Part shown: positions 21,103 to 31,224 of the stretch, one piece after another | How positions within the stretch are numbered: the stretch's first letter is position 1 | Layout: every line of letters starts with the position of its first letter | Assembly (NCBI GenBank): GCA_037043455.1 | Contig: JAWPHD010001806.1 | Coordinates: forward strand, 1 to 64,000 | DNA from: Cyrtodaria siliqua | Taxonomy: Eukaryota; Mollusca; Bivalvia; Adapedonta; Hiatellidae | Direction of reading: 5' to 3' | Length of the DNA: 64,000 nucleotides | Notes under the pieces: generated by a model | What the model was told of the DNA's origin: nothing | Databases searched by the model: none | Seen by the model: the letters and a program-made list of their open reading frames with translations, nothing else | Position numbers and translations under genes: made by a program

Positions 21103-21691
21103 ATCATATAATGACATTAAATTAATCCTTTCTATTTCTTTTGGTTGGCTCAAAACATGATAAGGTATTATACCTTTTTCATATCCATAAACATTTATGG
21201 CGAGATTATTTAGTTTTTCAACTTTGTGTATTTGCGAGACTGGGGTGGAAAAATCTATTTCAGCAAAGTCAAGTCCATCATCCTCGGGATAACTTGATGT
21301 TCCATATGAATGGTCTGAAGTAGGAAATAAAGCAGACCTCAAAGACCATCTCAAACATTCGTCATCTTGGTTTTTCACATTGATGATTGCTTTTTTGCTC
21401 GCTAACACTTTCGGTAGAGGTATGTTAGAAGAGCCCTTTAATGGTTCATACTTTGCTATATTCAAGTACAACATTTCGAATCTACCAATCTCCCATCCAG
21501 AGCCTTCTTTTGTAAATTTCTCAAAAGCATTCTCTAAAAGTCATCATCTGTAGCCTGAGGGGAGAAAGTGGTAACTGTAAAATGGTTCCTCATTAGTTTT
21601 GATTTCATCCCCATTCTCTTTTTTAAATTCTATTTTTAGAGCAATTTGACATTTTACCCAATTTAAATCTTTATTATTATTAAGTTAACAC

Positions 21692-21961
21692 AATGGAGAA
21701 AAAATGTTCTTGGTTAAAGAAAAAAACGCAAAATATTGTGATGAAAACCCTACAAAAGATTATGATTACTGCAGGATGCATAAATTCAGAATAAAACGAG
21801 GTGGCGGTGTGAAACCTTGTCTGAAATGTGGTAAAAGTACAACGGCTAAATATCAAATTTGTGTTGAATGTGGGGCATCAAAAGTGAGGTTATTAAAATT
21901 ATACTATAGTCAAAGACCATATATTTTAGAATCCTACAGATTAAGACGCATATCTATTTGA
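21692..21961 (+). CDS. Small Cys-rich zinc-ribbon-like protein of the Polinton relic
   Basis: An 85-codon frame (21704-21961) with Cys/His pairs: YCDENP...YCRMHKF, then PCLKCGKS and ICVECGASK, suggesting two zinc-binding knuckles. An ATG at 21692 in another frame starts MEKKC, so the real start may be there with a frame change near 21715; I list the longer span. It is divergent from the polymerase, whose N-terminus lies just to the left. Small proteins of this kind sit beside the polymerase in related elements (from memory). Role unknown; DNA or RNA binding is a guess. Confidence 0.55.
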   Translation, partial: NGEKMFLVKEKNAKYCDENPTKDYDYCRMHKFRIKRGGGVKPCLKCGKSTTAKYQICVECGASKVRLLKLYYSQRPYILESYRLRRISI

Positions 21962-21967
21962 ACTGTA

Positions 21968-22104
21968 GCATATGTATATAAAGAGTTTTAATCTGGACCA
22001 CAGACTCAACTGTGCCCTAGAGCGAAACTTCAAGGTTTTGGGCCAGAACGAGGCTGTGAAAATTCGAAAATGAGGCTTTGGCCCAGAGTCCTCATTTTAT
22101 ATAC
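21968..22104 (-). repeat. Hairpin element with CTGGACCACAG core, copy 2
   Basis: Reverse-oriented copy of 9097-9232, sharing 'gcatatgtatataaa', CTGGACCACAG, 'ttttgggccagaacgaggct' and 'cctcattttatatactgc'. It sits 7 bases after the end of the Cys-rich frame, close to the likely right edge of the Polinton relic. Confidence 0.75.
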
Positions 22105-22524
22105 TGCTTTTGTGATGACTTGTCAGTTTAAATACAAAATTCAGTAATTAAAATTGTTTTGCGTTTGCTATGACACAGGTTTTAAATAAATGTGAACCGA
22201 ACATGCACGAATAGCCAAATGAATTCTAAATACCAACCAATGAAACCACGTAACAGATTAGCGCCTATGGGTATCTCTAGAGAGCGGTTTACATTTCAAT
22301 CTTATAACTATTGATATTAATGACAAATTTTAGCTATCGGCACCACACCACGCTGGCACGCAACAAATTTGATTAACATTTCAAGAGAAAATCAGATTTC
22401 CTTTTCTGAATGATCCATTTAAGGCATTAATAAATGTGTTGAAACTAAAACTGATTGTGAAATAGAATACTAAGCAATTATCTTCTCTTTTCTAGTAATG
22501 TACAGAAGATTATTTTTCTCATTA

Positions 22525-22800
22525 CGTGCTCGCGCCTTAATTCCATTAAGCGATGGGAAAGCTTAAATTAACAGGGTTTTATAACGGATATTTCGACAAT
22601 AAAACATGTTTAAAAGTATGAAAAAACGTGATAACCTTTTTAAAATTACCAATTAAATATTTAAATTTTGCAATATTCAAACCTTTTAAGCCGAAATTAA
22701 GGTTTAATTTATTTCCCCAGCCAACCCCCGATTTCGATTCATGGAGAAGGGGTTGGATGGGGTATGAAAGTTAATACACTGACCACGTAATGTGTGGGAA
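22525..22800 (+). repeat. 'aattccattaagcgatgg' repeat, copy 1
   Basis: Shares AATTCCATTAAGCGATGG, 'ttttataacggatatttcgacaataaaa', 'ttttaagccgaaattaaggtt' and the hairpin-like 'gagaaggggttggatgggg' with 29432-29712. Parts recur reversed at 51385-51470 and forward at 52711-52790. Non-coding; about 275 bp. Confidence 0.75.
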
Positions 22801-22890
22801 ATGACATGCGATTATAAGTTGTTCAGAATAAGAAATTTTAAGAAACATTATGTTAGTAATAAAGATAGATTACCAGCTAGGCTTAATTAA

Positions 22891-24105
22891 AACAAGAGAC
22901 CCAAGAGGGCCTTTAAAGAGGGCCTTTATTGCTCTACTGGCCACATGTTTTTTTTAAAGTAAACATGAATTTATTATTTATTTATTTACTGAAGTGACAT
23001 TCATAACATTGCTACAAAATAATACATTAATATGTACGAAACAATAAACTAGAAGGCCATGATCGCACGTCAAGCCGTATGGTGAAGTACAATCTCTACC
23101 CAGAGTACACTCGTTCCTCATTTGACTCTGTCAACGTCAAAGGAAGTAGGGCGAACGGTTAGGTTACGTGATTATTCAAAAAATTATGAAGATATTTATA
23201 ATAAATCCTTTTGCATGATCTGTAAAGTTAAAATATAGACCTATATTAAATAATTTCAATTTTTATTTCTGTGAGTTAATTTTTTTTAGTAATTTTCTGC
23301 TATCGAGCTTCAGTTTGAAATGTTTACATATGCGTTTCGATTGAGGAGACCTAAGTACATATTATTTTTGTAGTAAAATAGTCCCGATTAAAGCTAAATT
23401 GTTTTCATGCATTATTTCAAATCTTGCAACATCTAATTTGCAGATATTCTGAAAATTATATTTACACAAGAAATAAATAAGTTTCAGGCAAACATATTCC
23501 TATTTAACAGGCTTTACCAAAATCTTGTAATTTAGTAGTTAGCAGAGATATATGTGAGTGCAAGGAACGATAACTCTGCGTGGACTGATTGGGTGAAGTA
23601 GTCCAGATTTTTTATTTGACCAACACCAATGTCAATCCCACGAGATATTCAATCCTTACATAACTCAATATTTAATTTACTTAATGTCATTCATTTTGCA
23701 GCATTTATGTTAGATGCATATAAGGAACATTCTGGTGAAGTTTGGTGAAAATAGTGCAAGACAAAGCAAGATACAAAGCAAGATACATATGTCAGAGCAG
23801 AGACACAACATTTTGCACATGTTGTAAGATACATATAAGGGACATTCATGTGGAGTTTGGTGAAATTCCAGCAAGAATGTTGTAATGGAGATGAGACGTG
23901 CCCTATATTTCGTCCAAAGAAGGTCACCAAATTTTGGTGACCATTCTGGTGGATTTTGTGATAATCCTGAAAGTAATGAAGAAGTTATAAATAAATGAAG
24001 ACAGAAAGCACGGACGGACTAACAGACTAAATAACTGACACACATACACCCGAACAACATTGTAATCGCTAAGTCGAGATCCATAAATGGGCTCGACAAA
24101 TAATA
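22891..24105 (+). repeat. 'aacaagagacccaagagggcc' repeat element
   Basis: Opens with ACAAGAGACCCAAGAGGGCC, like 56983 ('aacaagaggcccaatagggcc'). It ends with a 'cacggacggactaacagac' run and 'gggctcgacaaataa', the same end logic as the 57-58.8 kb array. The middle (23700-23950) has units with 'acattctggtgaagtttggtgaaa' and 'gatacatataagg'. No gene recognised; the 79-codon frame at 23691-23930 lies in these units. Confidence 0.55.
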
Positions 24106-24431
24106 ATTCTACAAATGCATAATCAATTGTTTACAAAAAAGTGATTTCAATATGAAACTAAGTCATTATGGATGCAATACAAACATTTTAACTAATCAAG
24201 GTTAAACAGCTAAAAAATATAACATAAGCATCTATTTTTCGAATCAAGTTTGGTGAAAATCAGAAGCAAGTTACTTCCCTTATTTTGTCATAATCAAGCG
24301 CAATAACCCCGTGACAAATGTGTTAATTATGCTCATTGTTTAACTCTTCTGAGATCTCATTGAAACAAACCTTTAAATAAAAGCTGAAATCAGAAACCAT
24401 TTATTAAAGTTATTGTGTAAACAAGATGAAA

Positions 24432-24600
24432 GTTAACCCTAAGCCTGCTATGAATGTATAATGAACTGTCCTTTCTTTAAATTTAGACCATTCCATTTAT
24501 GTTAAAAAGGGGTGTTTTGGAGAAATGACTGATGAGCAGCCAGACATTGTAAACCCTGATCAGCCTGCGAGTTACAGTAATGGACACAGTAACATAAAGT
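24432..24600 (+). repeat. Truncated CCTTAACCTGCTA MITE copy
   Basis: Shares AGCAGCCAGACATTGTAAAC, 'cctgatcagcctgcgagttac' and 'ggtgttttgg(a/g)gaaat' with the complete copy at 28766-28951. The right-hand inverted end is missing. Confidence 0.65.
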
Positions 24601-25470
24601 TGACTAACTGTTGACCAGTAGAAAAACGGACCCGTTCCCAATGCAAAATAGAGTATTTTTTTCCGAATTATTAAAAATAATTCCTAACCTCAAAAAAAAA
24701 ATGTACTGATACATTCCTTATGTTATATACATAGAGGATAATTCGCATTCGTGAAAATATAAAGTTTTCTCACTTCTCAATGAAATAAAATATGTTATTC
24801 ACTCCAAAACAACAAATTTTTCTTTTTATTTTATGATTTTACAAATTTTTTTTTAGGGAAACTGCGGTAGAACAACACGGGAGGCAACTTCAATACTAAG
24901 CTGCTTTACACATTTTTTGCGCGACTACAAAAAAAAAGTCCTAAGATATTTTATTTATACCCAAATAGAACAGTTTGTTTAATATATTATATAATGGCAA
25001 TCATTTCCTTTTAACTTTAAAATCAATTTCAAATCATTGTTTGAATAGCATGTACTATTCGCAGTGTTTTTCTCTCGGCATGTTTACATTTGCGTAGGAA
25101 TATCTTGTGAACGATTTTACTGTGCATCTCTGTTCTGTGTACATTTAAAAGTAGTCCCGGCAGCTACAGTGGAATATAACTCTATATTCCACAGTGTGGA
25201 ATAACACTTTTATTTCACTGATAAAATACAGTATTTCATTGCATATCATAAAATAATAATCAATATCAGTGGTATATGTTATTCATGTAATAGTTTTCCT
25301 AATAATTCGATCCTTTTAGGCTTTTACCTTGCCCTAAATTACAAAATGTTAAAGGCATTTTCTGTAGTTTTTCAAGCGCAGCATTTTGAGCGATTTTTAA
25401 TGACTTCTCTTCTAAAACTACTGGATGGATTTTCCTAAAACTTTACAGGAATGTTGCTCTTGATGGCAAG
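24601..25470. other. Non-coding AT-rich DNA with foldback remnants
   Basis: 24757-24781 (GTGAAAATATAAAGTTTTCT...) matches, in reverse, an arm of the foldback at 60544-60704, so a half-element is likely. A small hairpin, GTGGAATATAACTCTATATTCCAC, is at 25169-25192. No coding sequence recognised. Confidence 0.45.
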
Positions 25471-25538
25471 TTGTATTTATTGTCTTTATTTTTTATTTTT
25501 TTATTTTTTTATTTTTTTTTATTGACTTTATTTATATA

Positions 25539-26237
25539 AGGCCAGAGTTTTTTATTTTTAGATTTACGGGAGACCTACCCTAAATTTTGAAAACTGAAAT
25601 AAAAATAAAAGTCGAAACTGTGAATTTTATTTTATTTTTTCCTCCTGTTCGATCTGCTACATCTTTTTTTTTTTTTAAAAGTTGTGCCTTATTTTCACAA
25701 TAACGTAAAATTGCACACTTTCTTTTTAAAAAATTGGATTATGACTTAGTATTTACTTTGTAAATTGAAGAATTAAATATGTCTATTATTATTGCAACTA
25801 TGAAAGATAAACAATCAATAATTTCCAGTTTATATATTACATTTTGTTTCGATTTGAAGTGTATTCAATAGCAAATTTGTGATAATTTCTGTAAAATACA
25901 TACTCAAAAATATATTAATCTGACAGTCAATCAAACCAATTCTCAAGAGTGGAAAGTATTTTCAAAAACGGTTTTTCAATTTGAGATAACATGTAGATGG
26001 ATGTTGGTTACATTTATATGCAAAACAACTTGAAAAAAAATCAACCTAAAAAAAATGAAGCAATACGTTTAATAGTAATGTTATTTTATGAAAATAAAAA
26101 AAATCTGAAATTTTCTATTTTATTTTTATTTATTTTATAGACTCCTCATTTTCTCCATTTTTATGTTTATTTCCTCCTCCTACTGCATTTTTTTTTCAAA
26201 ATCTCCCGTAAAACTATCTATAAAAAAACTCTGGCCT
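25539..26237. mobile_element. AT-rich inverted-repeat element with AGGCCAGAG ends
   Basis: The left arm AGGCCAGAGTTTTTTATTTT followed by 'agatttacgggaga' is mirrored on the right by 'tctcccgtaaaactatctataaaaaaactctggcct'. About 700 bp, very AT-rich, no transposase. A target duplication was not resolved. Confidence 0.65.
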
Positions 26238-26362
26238 AAATGCCTATTATTAGAAACATACATAACATAGGAAAAATATAGCATTTTGTAAAAAAACAAA
26301 CAAAATTAAAAAATTGAAGCATAATTGTAGGATCCCAAAAACCAATATTAAATCTAAATATG

Positions 26363-27431
26363 GAGGGCTTCTAAAATCGCCGGTTTATCAGTTCCAAGAC
26401 CGAAATCTGTTTCTCCGGACCATTTTTCTTTTCAAAATCTCTGTTTAAATCGGTCCCAGATATTTTATCTATCGGTCGTTAAAAAATCTACAATTGCCCT
26501 TCACACTCCTTCTGATATCCTAAAATATGCCTTGCGGCAATATTCTTTGATCCGTAACATGATTGTTTGTCACTCGCTGTGCGAAAGTAGGTCAATTTGG
26601 TCAATTTGGACTAAACCATTACCGATAGTAGGGAGTTTTCCGGAAGAGTCTATAGCCAGCTAGCATGCCATTGATGTGTGATCAGTGAAAGTATATCACG
26701 CGTTCTTTCGGTTCACTGAAGCGAGTGTTACCGTCTGTAATTTCTTTGATATACCGTTTGTCGTAAGGTGTTAGCCTGTTTGCTTGTGTCGGTTTGTTTT
26801 TTTAAGTAGCCAAAGCTGGGACTGAAATTTGTTTGCGTCATTATAAAAAATTAAAATACCGAGATGTGTTAATTGTTTGTTTGATTTTTTTTTTACAATA
26901 ACTTTAAGTATAATATTAATGACATTAAGAAAGGAAAGTGATCAAACCTGACACCGTTTTTTTTTTAAGTCGGACCGAAATTGTTTGCGTTAGTCGTAAC
27001 ATTTGGTATTAATTAAGCTAATTGATGAAAAACGATATAACTCAAATTTATGTAAAATCGTATATAATCCGCTAGTCCGCGCGTGTTAGTCCGCGTTTTA
27101 TACCTACCCGGTTTATTAAACACTTCCGGTTCAATTCCTCAAATGATCAACAATTTTAATATTGAGTGAAAATTATTCATTCAGTAAAGAGAAGACATGA
27201 TGTAAGTCATTAAAATGTACAAATTGTGATAAAGTTATAAATAATACAAATATAATACAAACATACATTTTAAATAGTTCTCTATATCAATGACTAAACG
27301 GAAAAAATGCATGGTGCAGCTGACATGGTGGGTGGGGTACGGCGATTTTAGTGATTTTTTCAAAATAAGTGCGATTCTTACGGCAGTAAAAAACCTGGAC
27401 CTATTTGCATTTTAAAATTTTAGAAGCCCTG
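26363..27431. mobile_element. Non-autonomous hAT-like transposon, copy 2
   Basis: Closely similar over its whole length to 11383-12411, same orientation, with small insertions near 26843 and 26920. The left end reads GAGGGCTTCTAAAAT (first C lost) and the right end ATTTTAGAAGCCCTG. No exact 8-bp duplication is seen here, consistent with an altered left junction. It interrupts AT-rich repeat DNA whose phrases ('tattaggaacat', 'aggaaaatata') continue on both sides. Confidence 0.9.
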
Positions 27432-28234
27432 ATGGTGACCTATAATTTTAATTGCATATATTGTCTTACTATATGTTCCAATAAGTGCCTAGGAATTTTG
27501 AACAAATTCTGTTATTAGGAACATAACAAAAAAGGAAAATATACCATTTCTATATAATTACATACAAAACTTGGCCTTTCAGCATAATTTTTTTTTCTAA
27601 ACAAGCATGGAGACCTAACATTTTGTTTTTATATATGTTAAACTATGTACTTAGAAAGTTTAAACAAATTCTATTATTGGGCACATACAAAAAAAAGGAA
27701 ATTATCATTATGGGCTAATTTGTGCATAAATTGTGAGTAATGGTCTCAACAGATTTTGTAAAAAAAAAAATAGGTTTTACATAAAGATGAGCTTTAAATG
27801 TTATTATAATTAAATGTTCTTTACTTTAATACAATTTTAGCAGAATTGTGACCAATGAATAAATGATTAGACTTCAAAAATGTCTTATTTAGCTATTTCA
27901 CGGACTTGTTCAACTTTTTGGACAGATTGACATGACGGTGGCATTACAAATTATTTTTTAACATTTTAACAATTATGGTGACCTACCATTAGTTTTGCAT
28001 TTTTTGTCTATATATATAACAGACTTATTGTACAAAAAGTTTAAAGAAAATCTGTTATGCAGAAAAAATTATAGAAAATGTCTTTAACAATTCTTAATTA
28101 GAAATTTTATCGATGAAATAAATTCCTAATATGGTCACTTTTACGATAGAAATTTCCCAAATTTACAAGGGTCCCTTTCCCCAAAATGCCTGGAAAAAGC
28201 CCTATTTAATACTACAAGTAATGCAGTACAATGG
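27432..28234 (+). repeat. Diverged AT-rich tandem units
   Basis: Phrases like 'ttctgttattaggaacataacaaaaaaggaaaatata' recur at about 26250, 27510 and 27670 with 'ggtgacctataa' or 'ggagaccta' before them, giving diverged units of roughly 170-250 bp. The hAT-like copy 2 splits the array. No gene is seen. Confidence 0.4.
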
Positions 28235-28410
28235 TTTGTTTTGCTTGTTTGGTGTTTAACATCGTTTTTCATTTAGGCTATGTATGACAAATTTTTGTGA
28301 TTGAGGCAGACCATCCACATATTCCTGGGTAGAATCAGTACTGTACATCTCCCGCCATCCATTAGAATCGACACTTTCTCACTTACAAGCTGAGCTCCCA
28401 ATGGTAATGT
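28235..28410 (-). mobile_element. SINE fragment (minus strand)
   Basis: The plus strand begins TTTGTTTTGCTTGTTTGGTG then 'tttaacatcg', the reverse complement of a SINE tail of the GTTAAACACCAAACAA kind. The body shares 'ttcctgggtagaa(t/c)cagtactgta' and 'cacttacaag(c/t)tgagct' with the fuller copy at 36993-37217. The tRNA-like head is missing or diverged. Confidence 0.6.
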
Positions 28411-28425
28411 CAATATTGACAATTG

Positions 28426-28460
28426 TGATGAGGAATATGATGAGGATTATGATGATGATG

Positions 28461-28500
<40 letters not shown>

Positions 28501-28665
28501 CAAAGAAGAAGATCATGGTGATAATGATGAGGATGAGATGATGACGATGATGATAATGATCAAACTAAATATACTGCTGCTGCTGCAGCCAATAATGATG
28601 ATAATGATGATAGTCAAGTTAATTGTGCTGCTGCTGCTGCTTCTGCTGCTGAAACTGATGATGAG
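28426..28665. repeat. GAT/GATGAG and CTG microsatellites
   Basis: Trinucleotide repeats: (GAT)n with GAG variants at 28426-28560, then short CTG/TGC runs at 28573-28588 and 28623-28650. The frames would encode poly-Asp or poly-Gln/Ala, but there is no flanking protein-like sequence. Confidence 0.85.
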
Positions 28666-28765
28666 GTTTATGTCCAAAACCAAAAACACGTGTCATGCTC
28701 ATGTGACCAATTAATAACAAATAAAGAAGTTCAGTAGCAAGGAAAAGGCACATAAAGCATTTAAG

Positions 28766-28951
28766 CCTTAACCTGCTACATATATATAATGGACTGTTCT
28801 TTCTTTGAATAAAGCATTTATGTGACAATGGGTGTTTTGGGGAAATATGACTGATCAGCAGCCAGACATTGTAAACCCTGATCAGCCTGCGAGTTACTCT
28901 GGGTTTACAATGGACGCAAAGGCTATTATAGTCATGCTTAGCAGGTTAAGG
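28766..28951 (+). mobile_element. MITE with CCTTAACCTGCTA inverted ends
   Basis: Complete copy of about 186 bp: left end CCTTAACCTGCTA, right end TTAGCAGGTTAAGG. Relatives are at 4700-4885, 24432-24600 and 47713-47745 (reversed). No coding potential. It lies only 50 bases from the SCYL2-like exon donor site. Confidence 0.8.
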
Positions 28952-29001
28952 ATTAATTCACTGTGCCAAATTGTATGTATATTTGTTTAACCAAAACTTA
29001 C

Positions 29002-29162
29002 TGACATTCCTCTAATGGATGAACGATGCTCAGAATTTTGGGATGCCTAAGTTTCCCGAGATATTGTACTTCCCGTCGTAGAATTTCTGATACAACTTCA
29101 CGTCGCCGTGGTTTATGTAGCTTGTCCGCTATCTTTTTCTCGAAGAAAAATACAGACACTTC
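29002..29162 (-). CDS. SCYL2: SCYL2-like internal exon (SCY1-like pseudokinase 2)
   Basis: A 161-bp exon read on the minus strand from 29162 to 29002. The acceptor is a T-rich tract ending AATTTCAG just before GAAGTG, and the donor is TGTCA|GTAAGT. It enters in phase 0 and leaves after two bases of a codon. The 53 codons include EVSVFFFEKKIADKLHKP and LGKLRHPKILSIVHPLEEC, which align clearly with the N-terminal kinase lobe of vertebrate SCYL2/CVAK104 (KKEVAVFVFDKK..., RLRHPRLLTVQHPLEES in human). SCYL2 is a catalytically weak kinase-like protein linked to clathrin-coated vesicle traffic. Neighbouring exons were not found in the window, so flanking introns would exceed 28 kb downstream and 34 kb upstream, unless exons were missed. 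Confidence 0.88.
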
Positions 29163-29431
29163 CTGAAATTGTAAAATTTCTTAATTATAACAATTACTCC
29201 ACTGAAACTGCCAAAAAACACTCCCCAATGCAATATAAGAACTTTATGTCTCCTTTTATATAGCTGATAATTTGTTTAGACGGTGAATTAAAATTAGAAT
29301 TTCACGAGGCGCATGTTGTTGATTAGGAAACAATATGGTAGACTGAACCTAAGAGGATTCTATATTCTTAAAGGAATGTCATAAAATGAACAGGGATAAA
29401 TCTCAATGGCCCTATAAACTGTACATTACAT

Positions 29432-29712
29432 GGTCCTGACTTAATTCCATTAAGCGATGGTAAACCTTATATTAGCACAATTTTATAACGGATATTTCGA
29501 CAATAAAATACGCTTAAAAACATTCTTTATTGAAAAATTGTGAAAACCTGTAAAATTACCTTTTAAATGTTTTAATATTACAATATGCAAACTTTTTAAG
29601 CCGAAATTAAGGTTTTATTTCATACCCTAACCAACCCCGTTTTGCCTTCTTGGAGAAGGGGTTGGATGGGGTTGTTTGAAAGTTAATACTCAGACCAGGT
29701 AATGTGTTGTGC
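29432..29712 (+). repeat. 'aattccattaagcgatgg' repeat, copy 2
   Basis: Same family as 22525-22800, with the 'aaccaaccccgttttgccttcttggagaaggggttgg' hairpin-like segment. About 280 bp, lying in the intron upstream of the SCYL2-like exon. Confidence 0.75.
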
Positions 29713-30039
29713 CTCAAGTCCCTAAATGACCATACCAAACTAGAATCGTAACCATTCACATCTGGATAAGATCAGTATTTTTTATTTATTTTTTGTCCCC
29801 CCCACCACACCCCACTCACCCAAAGAGCCAAAATCCGAGACCTTATAACGCATTTACACATCCTAACTAAGACATATACCACACATGAACTTGAGATCCC
29901 AAAGGGTATGTAAGGAGTAATAGTTCTTGAGCTGGCTGTAGATCACCCCCTCCCCCTTTTGTAGGGTATCATTTTCTGAAAGAACATACATTAAGCTTCA
30001 AAATGAGACACGTGTGCCATCTGAGCGTTGGAGCTTTAG

Positions 30040-31195
30040 TGAGTTTGGGGGAAAACGTTGCGTTTTTAGACGAAAATCGCCAAAATCTGGAATTATTTTT
30101 TAGAAAAAGAATGGAATATGTTAGAACCAATTTGAATAGATGGAATCTTTTTCGGAACGCATCTCTACATGTTGTCTAAATATTGAGATTTTGGGTAAAA
30201 ATGTTAAAAAAATTGAATAAAATCGCTGATTTCTGTAATACATTGGGGGTATTTAATTAAAAATTAGAAATATATCTAATACATTAGAAAAAAGAAATAT
30301 TGTAACCTTTTTGGGCAGGGCAAGGTCCAGTGATTAAAAAGAAAAAAGTTCCAAACCGCATGATGTTTGAAAATGCCTTAATTTTGGGGCGAAAAATGTG
30401 TATTTTTGTCAAAAATCGCAGGAATCTGGAATTATTTTTTAAAATTAGTTTCAACATAAACTGATCAAATTGAAGCAATAAAATGTTGTACAGCATACAT
30501 ATTCAAGTTTTTCCTGGCATCATATATAACATATGTGCTCAAATATTGGCATTTTAGGGCAAAATGTTGGAAAAAATGACAAAACTCACTGATTTCTGTG
30601 TAATCCATTTTGGGTATTGGGTTAAAATTAAGAAAAAAATATTTAATACAATAGAATAAAGACATATTAGAACATTTTGGATAGACAAAGGTCCAATAAT
30701 TAAGTAGAAAAAGTCATGAACCATATGATGTTTAAAATATTGCCTTAATTTTCAGGCGAAAAATGTGTATTTCCGTAAAAAATCAACGGAATCTGGAATT
30801 ATCTTTTGAAAATAGTTTGAACATAAACTTATCAAATTGAAGCAATAAAATGTTGCACACTATACATATCCAAGTCATTTATTGTATCAGATATAATATA
30901 TATGCTCAAGTATTTATATTTTAGGGCAAAATGTTGAAAAAATGACCGATTTCTGTAATGCATTGAGGTATTGGGAAACAATTAACAGTGCATAGAAATA
31001 ACGGAAAAAAAAATATTGTAACATTTTTGCAGTCCAATGTGCAATAATACACCAGAAAACCCATCAGAAGATGGTAAATGCTGCTTTATTTTGTTGGAGG
31101 AAAATGTGTTTTTAATAAAACATAACGAAATCTGGATTGTTTTCTTCAAAAGTAATTTAAACATATCATGTTACAACGACATATCGCCAGATGAG
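30040..31195 (+). repeat. ~350-bp tandem satellite, about 3.3 units
   Basis: Units start near 30051, 30391, 30753 and 31098 with a conserved phrase of the type GCGAAAAATGTGTATTT, then 'aatctggaattat(t/c)tttt'. Within units 'aaacttatcaaattgaagcaataaaatgttg' and 'ctgatttctgtaat' recur. Diverged; the small open frames here have no family resemblance. Confidence 0.7.
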
Positions 31196-31224
31196 AGAAA
31201 AAAGTGCCGTCTTTCTTCTATAAA

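Larger units (their letters stand above)
18446..21690 (-). pseudogene. Type-B DNA polymerase (DNA_pol_B_2) of Polinton type
   Basis: The remnant is read right to left. N-terminal part 21690-21082 includes a 130-codon frame with KKAIINVKNQDDECLRWS. After two inserted repeats (20159-19952 and 21102-20221), the middle part 19950-19085 shows a zinc-type CDRCLYSF, an exonuclease-like ADFESI, a CHIMGEYRGATHNDCN zinc motif and IPVIFHNLKG. Then 19084-18860 reads FYSSLTDESISTQDYEHAQK and CKTLGDYHDLY. Finally a palm-type NANNLYGWAMN lies near 18620, and the fragment at 18588-18446 (LEVHLEYPNELHKTLFPF) ends the match. The catalytic DTD region is missing. There are numerous stops and frame changes. This enzyme family replicates linear elements by protein priming. 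Confidence 0.9.
12775..21961. mobile_element. Decayed Polinton/Maverick-like element
   Basis: A compact block of eight gene remnants on both strands includes a type-B DNA polymerase, a capsid-like protein and a Cys-rich zinc protein, matching the self-synthesising Polinton/Maverick (adintovirus-like) class. Genes abut or overlap by a few bases (for example the convergent genes at 16419-16429), unlike host DNA around them. I saw no integrase, packaging ATPase or protease, and the termini could not be placed. Every remnant except the small zinc protein shows clear stops, frameshifts or an insertion. Nested repeats lie at 14349-14971, 16971-17902, 19952-20159 and 20221-21102. Assignment to the class rests mainly on the polymerase. 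Confidence 0.8.

Noticed and set aside
28426..28560. Acidic-repeat coding exon from (GAT)n
   Set aside because: Pure microsatellite without adjoining protein-like sequence or splice sites.
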